From the NCBI GenBank assembly GCA_963693305.1, contig OY855907.1, positions 36,520,356 through 36,584,355 on the forward strand: 64,000 bases of DNA, in the 5' to 3' direction. The stretch's first letter is position 1. Each line of letters begins with the position of its first letter. Below the pieces are notes generated by a model, which made no database searches, had not been told where the DNA came from, and saw only the letters and a program-made list of their open reading frames with translations. The position numbers and the translations under genes are program-made. Shown here one piece after another: positions 9,910-21,800 of this stretch. This stretch comes from Meandrina meandrites (taxonomy: Eukaryota; Cnidaria; Anthozoa; Scleractinia; Meandrinidae).

Positions 9910-10475
9910 CCCTTAATATGCTAAGTCCGGATTCTTCCGGGATTTGGAGGAAAACGTCAGCAGATTCTTGGGACATGCAACTAATACCGGTTGGATAGAT
10001 CTTTCCACAGAACTGTCCATTTTGACGATGAACTGCAATCTGACAGAGCTAATCGTCAAAAAACCGTGATCAGTTTTTGGTGCAAAATTGGTGGTAAAAC
10101 AGGCCAATATACCTGTACTTGATCATAGTCTCCTTTCCACAACTTTTCATAGCTAAAGATCGAAACTTTTCAGATCAAAAGAAAGGATGTACAGTGTAGA
10201 AGGTAGAGAGAATAAGAAAGCAGAGAAAAACGAAAAGCAACGCAGCGAGGAAAAAAATCGGAACTGTTCGGCAAAAAAGTCCAAATTTTGACTTATGCAC
10301 ATGCGCCAAAGTAAAATATTGTACATTTTTTCATGAAATCTTCCTCAAAATCTTACTGCAGTGTAAGGAAATGCATTTCTGGCAAAGTTTAGAGAAATTT
10401 AGCACCGTAGCGCCAAAAAAATCAATTTAACTGTTAAAAAAACCTGTTTTTTGGAGTAAATTAGCATATTAAGGG
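9910..10475. mobile_element. piggyBac-like MITE with TTAA target duplication
   Basis: The inverted termini are CCCTTAATATGCTAA at 9910 and its reverse complement ending at 10475. TTAA lies immediately outside both ends (9906-9909 and 10476-10479). The element is 566 bp and has no transposase. It lies in the spacer between the two convergent collagen-type genes. Confidence 0.8.
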
Positions 10476-11304
10476 TTAATTGAGAGAGGGCTTGGGGGAT
10501 GGCGGTTAATTCAAATATCGATTATTACAGGGAGGGGACTATTGAACATAATTGCACTACGGGCCGGCTAAAGATTCAAGGGGGCGATCAATCAATCAAT
10601 CATTTGATGTAAATGATTTGTTGTTTATCCACCCGTATAGACCTTCTAAAAGTCGTTCGCTTCTCGTTCCCAGTTTATTTGTCAGTAGACCGGCGAGACC
10701 GACCTCTCGCGCCCGGGGAAAAATACCCCCAGATCCCCGCTAGACGCTCACGCTTCCGGCGCTCGCACCCATCCAAGCAAAATCCTGCCTACGGCCCTGA
10801 AAGTTAAACATAAACTACAACGTAAGCCCCAATGAGAGATGCTGAATGGAAATAAAATGTAAGCGTAGTGTCGTTCAAAAGTCATTAAACCTGTACGGAC
10901 CATGTGAAGAAAAAAGTTGTGAATTGGGAAAACACAGCGCGAAATACTATTCGAGGCTGGGCACTTTTTAGTAAGTTTATTTTGCAGCAAACCAATAAAT
11001 GATGGCAAAACGTGAAGTTGTACCAAAAGCAGGATTTTAACTGTTCAAAAATACTAAAATACTAAGAACTCGGTCATTTAGCAGTATTTAGTTCAATCTC
11101 ATTGTCACTAAGGATCAATACTCCTCTTGTGCATTTTAGTGAAGCCCGCCATTTTGAAAAGCGGAGAAAGCCCTGGGGACGAGGTTGTGGTGTCGGTTGT
11201 GCACGTCCAGTTAATATAGGTCTAATTTTCAGCAACTCCCGGAATACACCTGACTGCTATTTACTGGAAATATCTCGTTCACGTTACAAGTAATAAAAAG
11301 CTCC

Positions 11305-11470
11305 ATTCTCAAAACATGAATCTATGTTTTGGGGTGTTTTGTAATTTTTTGTGGATACGTTTGGTAAGAAATAACTGTTCTTGCAGTAAAGGATTTGATG
11401 TTCAAATGGGGTTATCTTGCGTGGAGGGTCAACTCTCCGTTGGTGTTCCAAAAATAATTTTATTTTTAAT
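11305..11470. repeat. Interspersed repeat, inverted copy of 434-700
   Basis: It shares the blocks ATGAATCTATGTTTTGGGGT and GTTGGTGTTCCAAAAATAAT with 434-700 on the opposite strand. The family is unknown, and no coding sequence is visible. Confidence 0.5.
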
Positions 11471-11479
11471 TCTCAAAAC

Positions 11480-12440
11480 TCTAAGTTGACGGCTCTCTGT
11501 AACCTCTAATTTCATTCGCCTGCTATGACTACCTCTATTGAAATTCAGGGCTAGGGGCATTGTTATGACCTGTTATCTTTTGTTCTAAGAACCAATGAAG
11601 TAACTCGTTTCGAGAGATTGTGGACGACCCCCAGAAACCAGGTGTAGCGGTAGCTTTTCACCAATAAGAGCTAGTACCCGTATGTAGAATTTCCTTTGGG
11701 TGTGTAAATTCTTTTCTTTTTTCCAAAAAATTTGGAGCAAAGGTGACCATATTTAGGGTTTTCATGTAACACTAACGGGAACAATCCATTCAGTCACGGA
11801 GCCGAGCCGAGTTGCCTTTTTCGTAGAAATCGAGGATGGGTTGTCTATATTGTTTCATTAAAAACTGAAGGAGTCAAGTTCAAACCCTGCAATTTTAGAT
11901 TTTATTTTGCCAAAAATCAAAAACAATGTTTCATTTTAAGGGAAACCTGCGCGCAACCTCAGGCAATCAGCGAATAAACAACGACAAGGAAATAAATCAG
12001 GTTTGCGGATTTCAAATTTTAAAAAGTACAACTAACAATAATTATACGATATAATGAATTATCATTCCCACTGCTTTCTGTAGAGTAATTCTCATTTAAT
12101 GAAAGATTTAAAAACATAATGAACAATTTGGTAATAATCATTTTGAAGTAGTTAAAAAAAAAATCAAAGACATTTGGAAATATAACAATTTTCTTGCATA
12201 ATTATAAACAAACTGTTAAATCATATATATAACAAACTGTTACATTCGTAATTATCATTCAGTTAAATGTTGGGAAAACATTTGAAAAAATAATCATTGT
12301 GAATTTTCTCAGTTTGCAGTTGAAAAATGTTACGAAAAAATATGAAACTTTATCAACAAAATAATATTGGGAAATATAATCATTATGATCTATAATGCTC
12401 TTCTTTTTCTAAAATAGACAGTTAAATTATTTTTGGAAAT
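11480..12440. other. AT-rich spacer without recognised gene
   Basis: The stretch is AT-rich (especially 12000-12420) with no ORF resembling a gene and no repeat structure I can delimit. Confidence 0.4.
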
Positions 12441-12444
12441 CTCA

Positions 12445-12450
12445 TTTATT
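12445..12450 (-). terminator. Candidate polyadenylation signal of gene 2
   Basis: Minus-strand AATAAA lies about 246 bp beyond the stop codon of the minus-strand gene. It is the nearest canonical signal I noticed. Confidence 0.45.
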
Positions 12451-12695
12451 TTAGTAAGTAATTAACCAGTTTTCATAATCTCCATCTTCAACGTATTGAG
12501 CCGGCGAACTATTGCCCAGTCATTATGTGTGATTTCTGGTCGAAAAAAGATTGGATACTAACACTTGGCACAGGTGTCAGTCATGACGGAAAAATGTTTT
12601 TCGATGACACCACCCGCGCCCCGCGAAAAATGTCCAGTCTCTTCTCGACGAAAAGCTTAAGGAAGACTAGGCGCCAGACTGTGGAACGAATGAAG

Positions 12696-15600
12696 TTAAC
12701 GGACGAACCAAGCACCGCGCGGATCGTTCAGTCCCTTGACGACATTTTGGCCGTCCCTACTTCCGCAGGCATCCACCTCTCGTGTTGTGTAACTTCGCCA
12801 CCCCATTACCTGCACCTTGTAGAAGACCTTGTTCCCGAAAAAGTTTTTCGGTCCGTCGAAGAGCCTCATGCCATAGTCGAGATCAGCATCAAAATGGTCC
12901 GGAGCGGTGTTGTTGCACTTTGCCACCAAGGTTTTAGTCACGCGACAGGATATACTGCCGGCCTTCCAATTGAGTATACTGCCCGAGCCATCTTTGCAGA
13001 TGTACCAGTTAATCAGGTCTGACATGAGTAGCATTTCTGTACCAAAAGCCTTCCACAGGTTGAAGTTCATCGCTCCTGTAGAGGACGGGTCCAGAGGGGG
13101 CGTGGTAGAGAGTGGGGACATGTACTGACGATCCCTGAAATGAAAATGGAGCAGTTAATTTTTGATAAAAGGCGGAAGTAGTGGAGACAGCGTGGCCTAG
13201 TTGTTAGGGCGCTGGACTTGTAATCCGGAAGTCCCAGGTTCAAATCCTCCTCCCTGCCACTAGCTGGATTTGTTTTCTGTAGCCCAGAATTCAACTCCAC
13301 CGCGCTTTGTAAATAGCCAACTGGTCAGCCTCCTGCCAGTTGGGATTCTTAAGATGTCATGTTTCATTTGTTTCATATTTGTTTGTAACGCGCATTTGAT
13401 CATATTCACATGACATTTGCGCGAGATAAATGTTAATTATTATTTTAATATTTAAAGGAGAGCAATCAAGTTAGAGGGGTCAAACAGCAAATGTATTTTT
13501 CAAGAAAGATCATAGAGGAAAATGGTTATAAAGCCCGGCAATCTTCAAATGGGCAAACAAGAAGCAAAGATTTGTCTTAAGAAATTTTTAGCTTTAAGAC
13601 TCCACTTTGTCCCTTTGGGATTTCCAATGATCCTCCTTGGGGATGGTATGGATATTTTCTGGAACCACACAATCTCAATTATCGAAAATTAAGATCCTGT
13701 AAATAGATGACCGGCGATGATGTGGCGAAATTTTAGAAAGGAATTAACTCTTATGCAACATTGTAACAGAACCATGCTCTTTTCTTTTTACCTGTTACCA
13801 GGAAATGACGGGCGCGGAGTCATGAATCCCGGATTGCTCTTTTGGAACCGATAACTCCACACTAGCGTCCAGCCTCCGCCGTCCGTTTCCTGATCGCAGT
13901 AAGCTTCAAAAGCGTTGTCTGGGGCGCCAAGGTCTGAGTCGATCCAGTACTTCCCGGATGAGCTGCTTGGAACCTGCGCCTTCAGCTCTTTGCAGCTCCT
14001 TATTGCATCTTCGCGGCCACGACCTGGTAATCAAACATTGTAATTAGAACAAACGAAACAGCTTTTTAAGGGAGAGTGTTTAATTTTTGATGAATTTTCG
14101 AGTAGCCCGGCAACCGGGTCCAACACGAGAGCGTGTAGTATACGAATGGCATCTTAATCTATTACTGAGTTCTCATATTTAATCTTCATATTACTGCTTT
14201 CTTCCGCCTTGTAAACATCATTAAAAATAATAAAAAGAAAGTTCTCAAAGGTTACGATAACTTTCCTATCTCTATTACGTTTTGGATTCAATTGGCCATC
14301 CGAGGGCAAGGCCAATTGTGAGGTATGATTCAAATATATTACTTGCACTATGTGCGATACACGATGCCTCTTCCTCCAGTTTTCGGCTTTCTGTACAAAC
14401 TGATCTACTTTGCAGAAATTCCTCCACCATTATACGGTGTTCGGGCTCGATCGCGCGGTTTTTCCAACTTTCCCAGGAACTTTTAAACAATATTTTTTAA
14501 AAGAATTCACCAAAAAGGTATTTTTGTCGAAATAAAAGAAAATTCGAATTTTCAGCCCTGTCTCGAGATTCTCGAAAACTAGAGTCAGACGCTCGTTAAT
14601 GACTAGTCATTTTTTGTCAAAAAAAATCTAGTTGCAGGGGACGAACACTGGACTAGTCCCGGGGACTCATCCCTTTTTGTGTGGCCAAATTCTCAAACAG
14701 TGCAGAAATCCCCGAGGGGGAGCTGAGGGAGAATCCTATTGAAAGGGGCGGGGATGCTCGTCGTCATGCTTGGTATGGGGTATAAATTACAAAATTTGGT
14801 TTCACTTAGAGTATGCAGTACAGAACGCCAGTATTTTAAGCCGTCGACATCTTGTTTTTTGGTTGCACGTGAAGAAATAAAACCCTTCTTTAAATTGTGT
14901 TGCGGTTAAGGTTGATCAGGCATGAAAGATAGTACATTGGAACCCAGATATAACGATCCTCGATATAACGACATTTCCAGTATAACGTCAACGATGAATA
15001 TTGTATGTCCCGGCAAAAGTTACAGCAAAATGTATGGGACAGAAACCCGATACAACAATCTTTGATATAACAATATTCCCGATATAACGATGAGAATTTA
15101 GCGGACCGAACTTAAATCTTTCCCGATATTGAAACATTTCAGACTAAAGCAATGGAGTTTGAAAATTTAGGGAATGAAACTCCCAAAAAACGACTCAAAA
15201 ACATCAAAAGAGGAACTTGATAAGAGTGTTAAAGACCAAAAAAGTAACAATACAAGCGGGTTAACACGATTTCACTACGTACCTGGAAAGCATGGCTTCG
15301 ACAGAGCGGTTTTGTCGAGGATTTTTGGCTGAATTTGGGTACGGTAAATACCTAATGGCGCCTTTTTGATACGCTTTGGCTGCATATCAGGCTCGTTTGG
15401 TCTCGCTATGGGTATTTTGGTTCGACTGCGTCTCGCAAAAATGCGAAACATGGCTTGACCAAACTCGCCTGATATGCCGCCGAAGCTTACCAAAAAAGTA
15501 CGATTAGGTATAAATAACTAAATATTTTTTCTGCTCCCTTGGCATATCGTTATATCGGGGTTCCACGGTATTATCTTTCAAGGGCGGCTTATGTCCAGAA

Positions 15601-18600
15601 TTGAACGCAGGTATTGTTCAGCAAGTACTTCGTATATGACTGGGTTATTGGCCATTTTCATACAACTTCACATTTGACAGAAGTTTGTGTGTTTTGGTGA
15701 ACTTTTATCAGTGAGGACACTTTGTGTTTCTTATATAAAGAGCGTGCATCTCATTAGCGTTCAATCCTGGACATTTCTGTCAGGGACTAGGTCAAAAAGC
15801 TTGTGCCACGCCCAGATTGTTTTGATTTGGGTTCAGTTCAAAAATTCCAAAGAGCTTCCCCGTTTCTTTCGTATGCAACCTCGTTCCCAGGGTCTCTCTC
15901 TCCTGCCCCCTCTGGGAGGGGGGGGGGGGGGTCCACCGGGGTCCACCCGTGGAAAAAAAAACTTAATTTATTGACTCACCGCTTCTCGGTGTAACAGCAA
16001 CAACATAGCTCATCTCCACGGAGCCATGAACATTCTGAGCTCTGCAAACGTATGTAGCCGAATCTTCAAATTGAATCTCCCTTATAACCAGGCTGTCATT
16101 TCGGATTTCAGTTCGTCCTTCTGGTAGGTCGGTTTTCTCAGCTTTAAACCACTTTACTTCCGGTGTAAGGTAACCACTCACGTGACAAAAAAGTGTAACA
16201 TTTTCGTACGCATCGACTGTTATTTTTCGGCTCTTACTGTAAAGCATCTCTCGAATCACTGGTTTTCCTGGTAAAACAATTACAGTTCTGTTACAAGTAA
16301 GATAAAGTCTGCATTCGAGCCTAGTGGCCCATCATGGAGAACGGAGTTTATCCCGGTTCTACTCCCCCCTGGATGGGATGCTAGCCCATCAGGCTTACCC
16401 CGTTCCCCCAGCATTGAATTTATACACCAGGCCCCAGTTGTTCAAAGGGTGAATAGCGCTATCCACCGGATAAATCAGCGGATAAGTGTTGGCAAAACAG
16501 ACAAGACTATCCACTGGATAGTGATTTATCCGGTCGATAACGTTATCCACCCTTTGAACAACTGGGGCCTGGGTGGAGAGAAGCACTGTGAGAGTAAAGT
16601 GTCTTGCCCAAGAACACAACGCAGTGCCCCAGCCAGGGCTTTAACCCGGACTGTTTAAGGACATGCTCTTATTATATTTTTTTGATATGAATATTTTTGA
16701 CAAAACAGGTAGTGGAAGCAGTGTAGCTTTCAGTTACTTACTTGTACAGATCTCACGAAGACTACCGAACATAACCCGAAAACTAAATAGGAATGACGAA
16801 GAATTTCGAAGATTATACGAACTCAAAATTTTAAGTTTTCTGGGTTTTTTTTCTTTTTTTGGCAAAGATGCCTGCTGAGATATTAAAGACACAGAATGCT
16901 GTGCAATTCTTTTATGTTCACCGCGTTTAACAACAAATTCATCTTCATCTCTGTACAGTCAACTCTCGTTATAGCGGACACGCTTGGGACTTCGTTTAGT
17001 GGCCGTATTAGCGAGAGTCTGTAATAGCGGGAGCCATTTTCAGTCAAACCTCTATAGCTGGGGATCTCAATTTTGTCCGTATTAGCGAGTGTCCGTAATA
17101 GCGGGGTGTCCGCAAGGCGAGAGTTGACTGTAAATGAAAAATAGTCTTGCTCTCCGTTTGAGAAAGTATTTAAACCAGGTTTACCTTTGATATCTTTAAA
17201 GTCGCTAACTCAGTCCAAGGTGCCGCGGTACACTTTATGGGTTTAATTCCTCATTTCAAGATTTTCAACTGTATCGCAAACGTAAGGAAGACGATCATAA
17301 ATATTTACATGTAGTTACCTTCAACTTGTAATTCAACAGTGGCCTCCTTCATTCCATGCATGTTAAAAGCCCTGCACCTGTACTGTCCCGAGTGCCATGA
17401 CTGCGCCTTAGCAATCGTCAGTGCCCCGGAAGATCCTTGAGGTACTTGCCCCTTGCCCACTCTTTCCCACATGATAGTGGGTGCTGGCTGGCCGGTAGCG
17501 TAGCAATTGAACGTCACTGGAGTGCCTTCGAAGACAAGCCTGGTTCTTGGAGAGACATAGACAATAGGGGCGTTTCCAGCGGATCCCTGCCCCGAGGACC
17601 CTTCACCGGGTTCCCCCTTGTCCCCTTTCGGTCCGGGCTCTCCTTTTGGTCCATCATATCCTGGCATCCCTGTGTCTCCTTTTTGGCCTGTCATTCCTGT
17701 CAATCCTGGCATTCCTGCGTCACCCTGAATTCCTGGGGGTCCTGCGTAGCCTTTCATCCCTTGTTCTCCCTTCTCGCCATAAAGCCCTGGTGGTCCTGGG
17801 TACCCTGTGTCGCCTTTCATCCCAGCTGGGCCTATCGGTCCCATATCTCCCATATCTCCTTTTGGGCCGTGCATTCCATCTAATCCGGTGAGGCCTGGGT
17901 CCCCTTGGTCGCCTTTTATACCACTGTAACCTACAACAACGGCGAATGGGACATTAGTCCTACGTTTTATTATACGACTACAGCTTGTTAAGATATAATG
18001 TGTTTTATGATTGGCTAATAGTCTGGCCTGATTTTTCCGCAAATACCCACGGTTATTATGTGTGGCCCTGACGTCCGGCTGGCTGGCAAACGCGGTAAAC
18101 AGCGCGGTGATGAGAGCCATGTTATAAACTTCTCATTTACTCCCACAAACCAATGCAAGCCCGGGACCCTTCGCTGAGGATATCGCCCTCGGTCTTTCTT
18201 CTAAAATTGTACTTTGTATCTCCAAAAAGAGTTCAAGATATAGTAATAAAACTTGTCTGGCGTGTAAAGGATCCAAAACTATGCTACTTTAGTGAAAGTG
18301 ACTTAATCGTGGCGTCATAGCAAGCGAAAATGACGTCATCAATATAATAATCCGCCATATTGGATCCGTCATGGCGTGCCGTCAGAATGTAACGTTACAA
18401 CCCTCATTTTCTTACAATATTTATATATTGTCACAAAGACAGGTAATGAGATTTGATGTAAGTATGAATTCTCATAGCTAACATTAAAAGAACTGTATGA
18501 CTACTAGAAAGGAGAATTTGTGTACTAATCACCTTTCTTTCCTCTTCTTCCTTTAAAACCAGGCTCCCCTTTTGGTCCAGGCGGGCCGGCTAAACATATC

Positions 18601-18720
18601 TTATCAGAAGCCGAGCACAACTGAGATGCTGTTATCGAGCTGAGCTGCGCTTGAATCTCCCTACGGACGTCTTCCAAGGTCAGAGGAGGGGCTATAATAA
18701 TAACAATCGTAATAATAATT

Positions 18721-18802
<82 letters not shown>

Positions 18803-21800
18803 TAATAATAATAATAATAACAATAATAATAATAATAATAATAATAACAATAATAATAATAATAATAATAATAATAATTATTATTATTATTATTTTAATT
18901 ATAATAATAATGACTTTATTACTGTGTCATCTAGCAGTGAGGAATCCCCACTGCTAATAGGCGACACCATACTAGAACTATCTAAACTGAATATAAAATC
19001 GAAATAGAAACGGATTATAAAGTAACATAATTCTGAAAGAAATTTACAACCTGTAGACTCTAGAAGATAGCCGGCTTCCCATACATGAAGTACCTACCGC
19101 TCAGCCTGCGCATACAACCGCGAGCACGTGAGTTACACGCGGGCGCACGCCAAATAAAACCAAAGCGCTTTGAAGTTCGCCACCCTATCTATGACACACT
19201 TTTACGTTCTTTTGGTTCCTCACGCAAAACAAAAGAACCTCTGCGTAGGAGGGTATCCACTAGCCTCCCACGCAGCTTCACTCCCTCCTCAGCGCCCCTG
19301 AAAACGATTCCGTGGGAGACCAGGCACTCACAGCCGCTCCCAAAATTTGCATCAGCAAATATTACCTAAACCAAAGATATTTTTTGTTAAATGAAGCGCT
19401 TTTCACACATCAATGAGATAATAATCCCTGTGCGTCAAACGTCTGCCGCTTTCACAAATGATCGTGATCGTTCTGTTGAGTTGGCTCTAATCTTTCATCT
19501 TCTACACAGAAATGTAAAAGCTAGGAATACACATTTCATTTTGCGCAAAATGTTTATATGCGTGCTGAAAGATAAGGGGCTGTAAGTTCGTTTTAAATTT
19601 GTTATCAAGGTTATTTTTCGATGTTATTGATCTGCGTGGAGGGTGCGCTGTCCAAGCAGAAAACCGTAATGGGCTTTCTGGCGGAGAAATGGGAGTACGT
19701 ACATTCACATATTATGTTTCAGACTTCCTAATATGAATACGCATTTACCTCGCCGTTGTACATCAGCGAGGAGGTGGTTCCGTATGATATAAATTGTTAC
19801 GTAACTAATTATAACACAAATATTTCGAAGTTAGCGATTTTATCTCGTTCTTTATTTTAGAACGGCCACATAATACCCGGGAGGGGGGGTAGTTGAAGTA
19901 TACATGACGGGGGGTCCGACGGAGCTTCATATTGTAAACCCAAAAAAATACACAAGCCTAAAATTTTATAACCAAAAAAAAATACCTGGTATCAAAATTT
20001 CCAACCCAAAAAAATACAAGACTTAAATACCTCAATGTACATTGTATTGTTTTCTTAATATTAACATTTTTCCGGAACACATCGCTGAAAAAAAGTTCGA
20101 ATGATCCACGGATCGCAACAAAAACCCGAAACGAAAAGTTCGCTCAGAGATAAGACCCAAAAAAATTAGCGTTTTTTTTAAGACCTAAAAAATACGTGAC
20201 AGATCTCTTGACCCAAAAAAATACCGAGGGTGTAAATTTTCAACCCAAAAAAATACGTCGGACCCCCCCGTCATGCATTCTTCGGGTACCCCCTGGGACA
20301 TAATATGTATTTGTCTGATCACCGGCAAGAAATGACCTTGGTCAATTTTCATCGCCACAGGATTCCCGTCTATTGTTCAGCAGGATACTACAGTTTTCTG
20401 CTCAGAACGGCACGTCATCTTTTCTTAGCTGATTTTAAAATGATTTTTCACTTGTCTAGAAATAGCTGGAAAGGACTTCCAGCGGAACAGTCTTTTATAT
20501 CGCAATTGCCAATTAAAGTTTATGTTTTCACATGACACTACACGCACCTAATATCTAAGAAGAATTATTGAAGGTATTTTGCAGTTGTTTTTTTCGCCGT
20601 TGAATTGCGCCAGGTGATGGATTTTATAAAACTTAACGTGAAATCACCAGAAAAACCTTCTTTTAATGGAAATCAAACTAAAATCGAAACGGAAACTCGG
20701 AATGTATAAAATCGGGAAAGAAAAATGTCAAAATTTGCCATTATCTGTGTGGAGCCGTGCGTCTCCTTTTTCCGTTTTGATGATTAAAAACCCAAAATGT
20801 TTCCATTTTTCAAATTTTGAAGTAACGCACTTTATGTTTACCAAATGCACATGATATTTTGATTACACGTACATTAACGGGCAGTACCACGAGTGGCCAG
20901 TTTTTAACAACAAAAAAGTATAAATTCCCTCCCTACGATGAAAGTAAACCATAATCAATGTTTTTTTTGGTGATTTTCGTCCAAATAACACTCCGGGGGA
21001 ACACTGCGGTACCGTCAATCTTGAAACGTCCGCCCGACGTTTTCCCTTCGTCCGTAGACGCACCAGTTTAAAGGGGCACTGTCACGGACATTTTTGACTT
21101 TTTTAGTAAAACGGCACCAAAATGTACGACTAAGTACTTTCAACCATGCAGGGAATGCTCCTAGAACGTAGAGGGAAGGATATCTTGCAAATTGTTTAAA
21201 GAAGAGGGTGACTGTTAATAGTTTTCATCAATTTTTCCAAACCACAAGCACAGAATTTGAAAAAGTCAGGCTGACTTTTTCAAGTTGAGATCAAAAGCTC
21301 TCCATGGTATCACAGTGATATCACTCTATACTTAGCTTCAGTACACTGGTATAGTAATTTTAAGAAAACTTGACCACTGTTAATAGGTTTCCAGTAGTGT
21401 AAACACGTTTTTGGGCTGTTGAATTTTTGAAGTTATGCTCGTGACAGTGCCCCTTTAAAACAACTTTCGTGACCAGCACATGGCGTTTTAGTCCGGTTCT
21501 GGCCCTCTCTCTGTTACGCAGTAGTCTGCGAGGTCTGAGAGCAGGCTCCCAAAAATAATCTACGAGCGAAGCGTGCCGAGGAGGGACTTTTTTACCCTCC
21601 CCTATCCCCTCCTTTCTCTTGCTGCTTTCTTTTCGCCCCATCCTCAACCGGAGAGCCTGTTTTCAGGCTATTACGCAACAGTGTTGCGTGACAGAGAGAG
21701 GGCCAGAACTGGACTAAGTGCGTTTTGCAGGGCCAGACAACTATTACTAATAGTATTAGTATTAATCCATCACTAGATTTTCAAGTAGCACTAAATCTTG

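Noticed and set aside
12525..13022. 165-codon plus-strand ORF
   Set aside because: It is the antisense shadow of the terminal exon of the minus-strand gene.
13181..13260. Functional tRNA-Thr (TGT)
   Set aside because: The anticodon stem and B-box are present, but the acceptor stem does not pair and a SINE body with an AT tail follows.
15275..15493. 72-codon minus-strand ORF
   Set aside because: It lies over the internal hairpin of a pogo-like MITE and shows no transposase motif.
17437..17891. Plus-strand ORFs across the collagen exon of gene 2
   Set aside because: These are antisense shadows of Gly-X-Y repeats, which rarely create stops.
18651..19007. Poly-asparagine ORF
   Set aside because: It is the AAT microsatellite read as codons; the true coding exon nearby is on the other strand.
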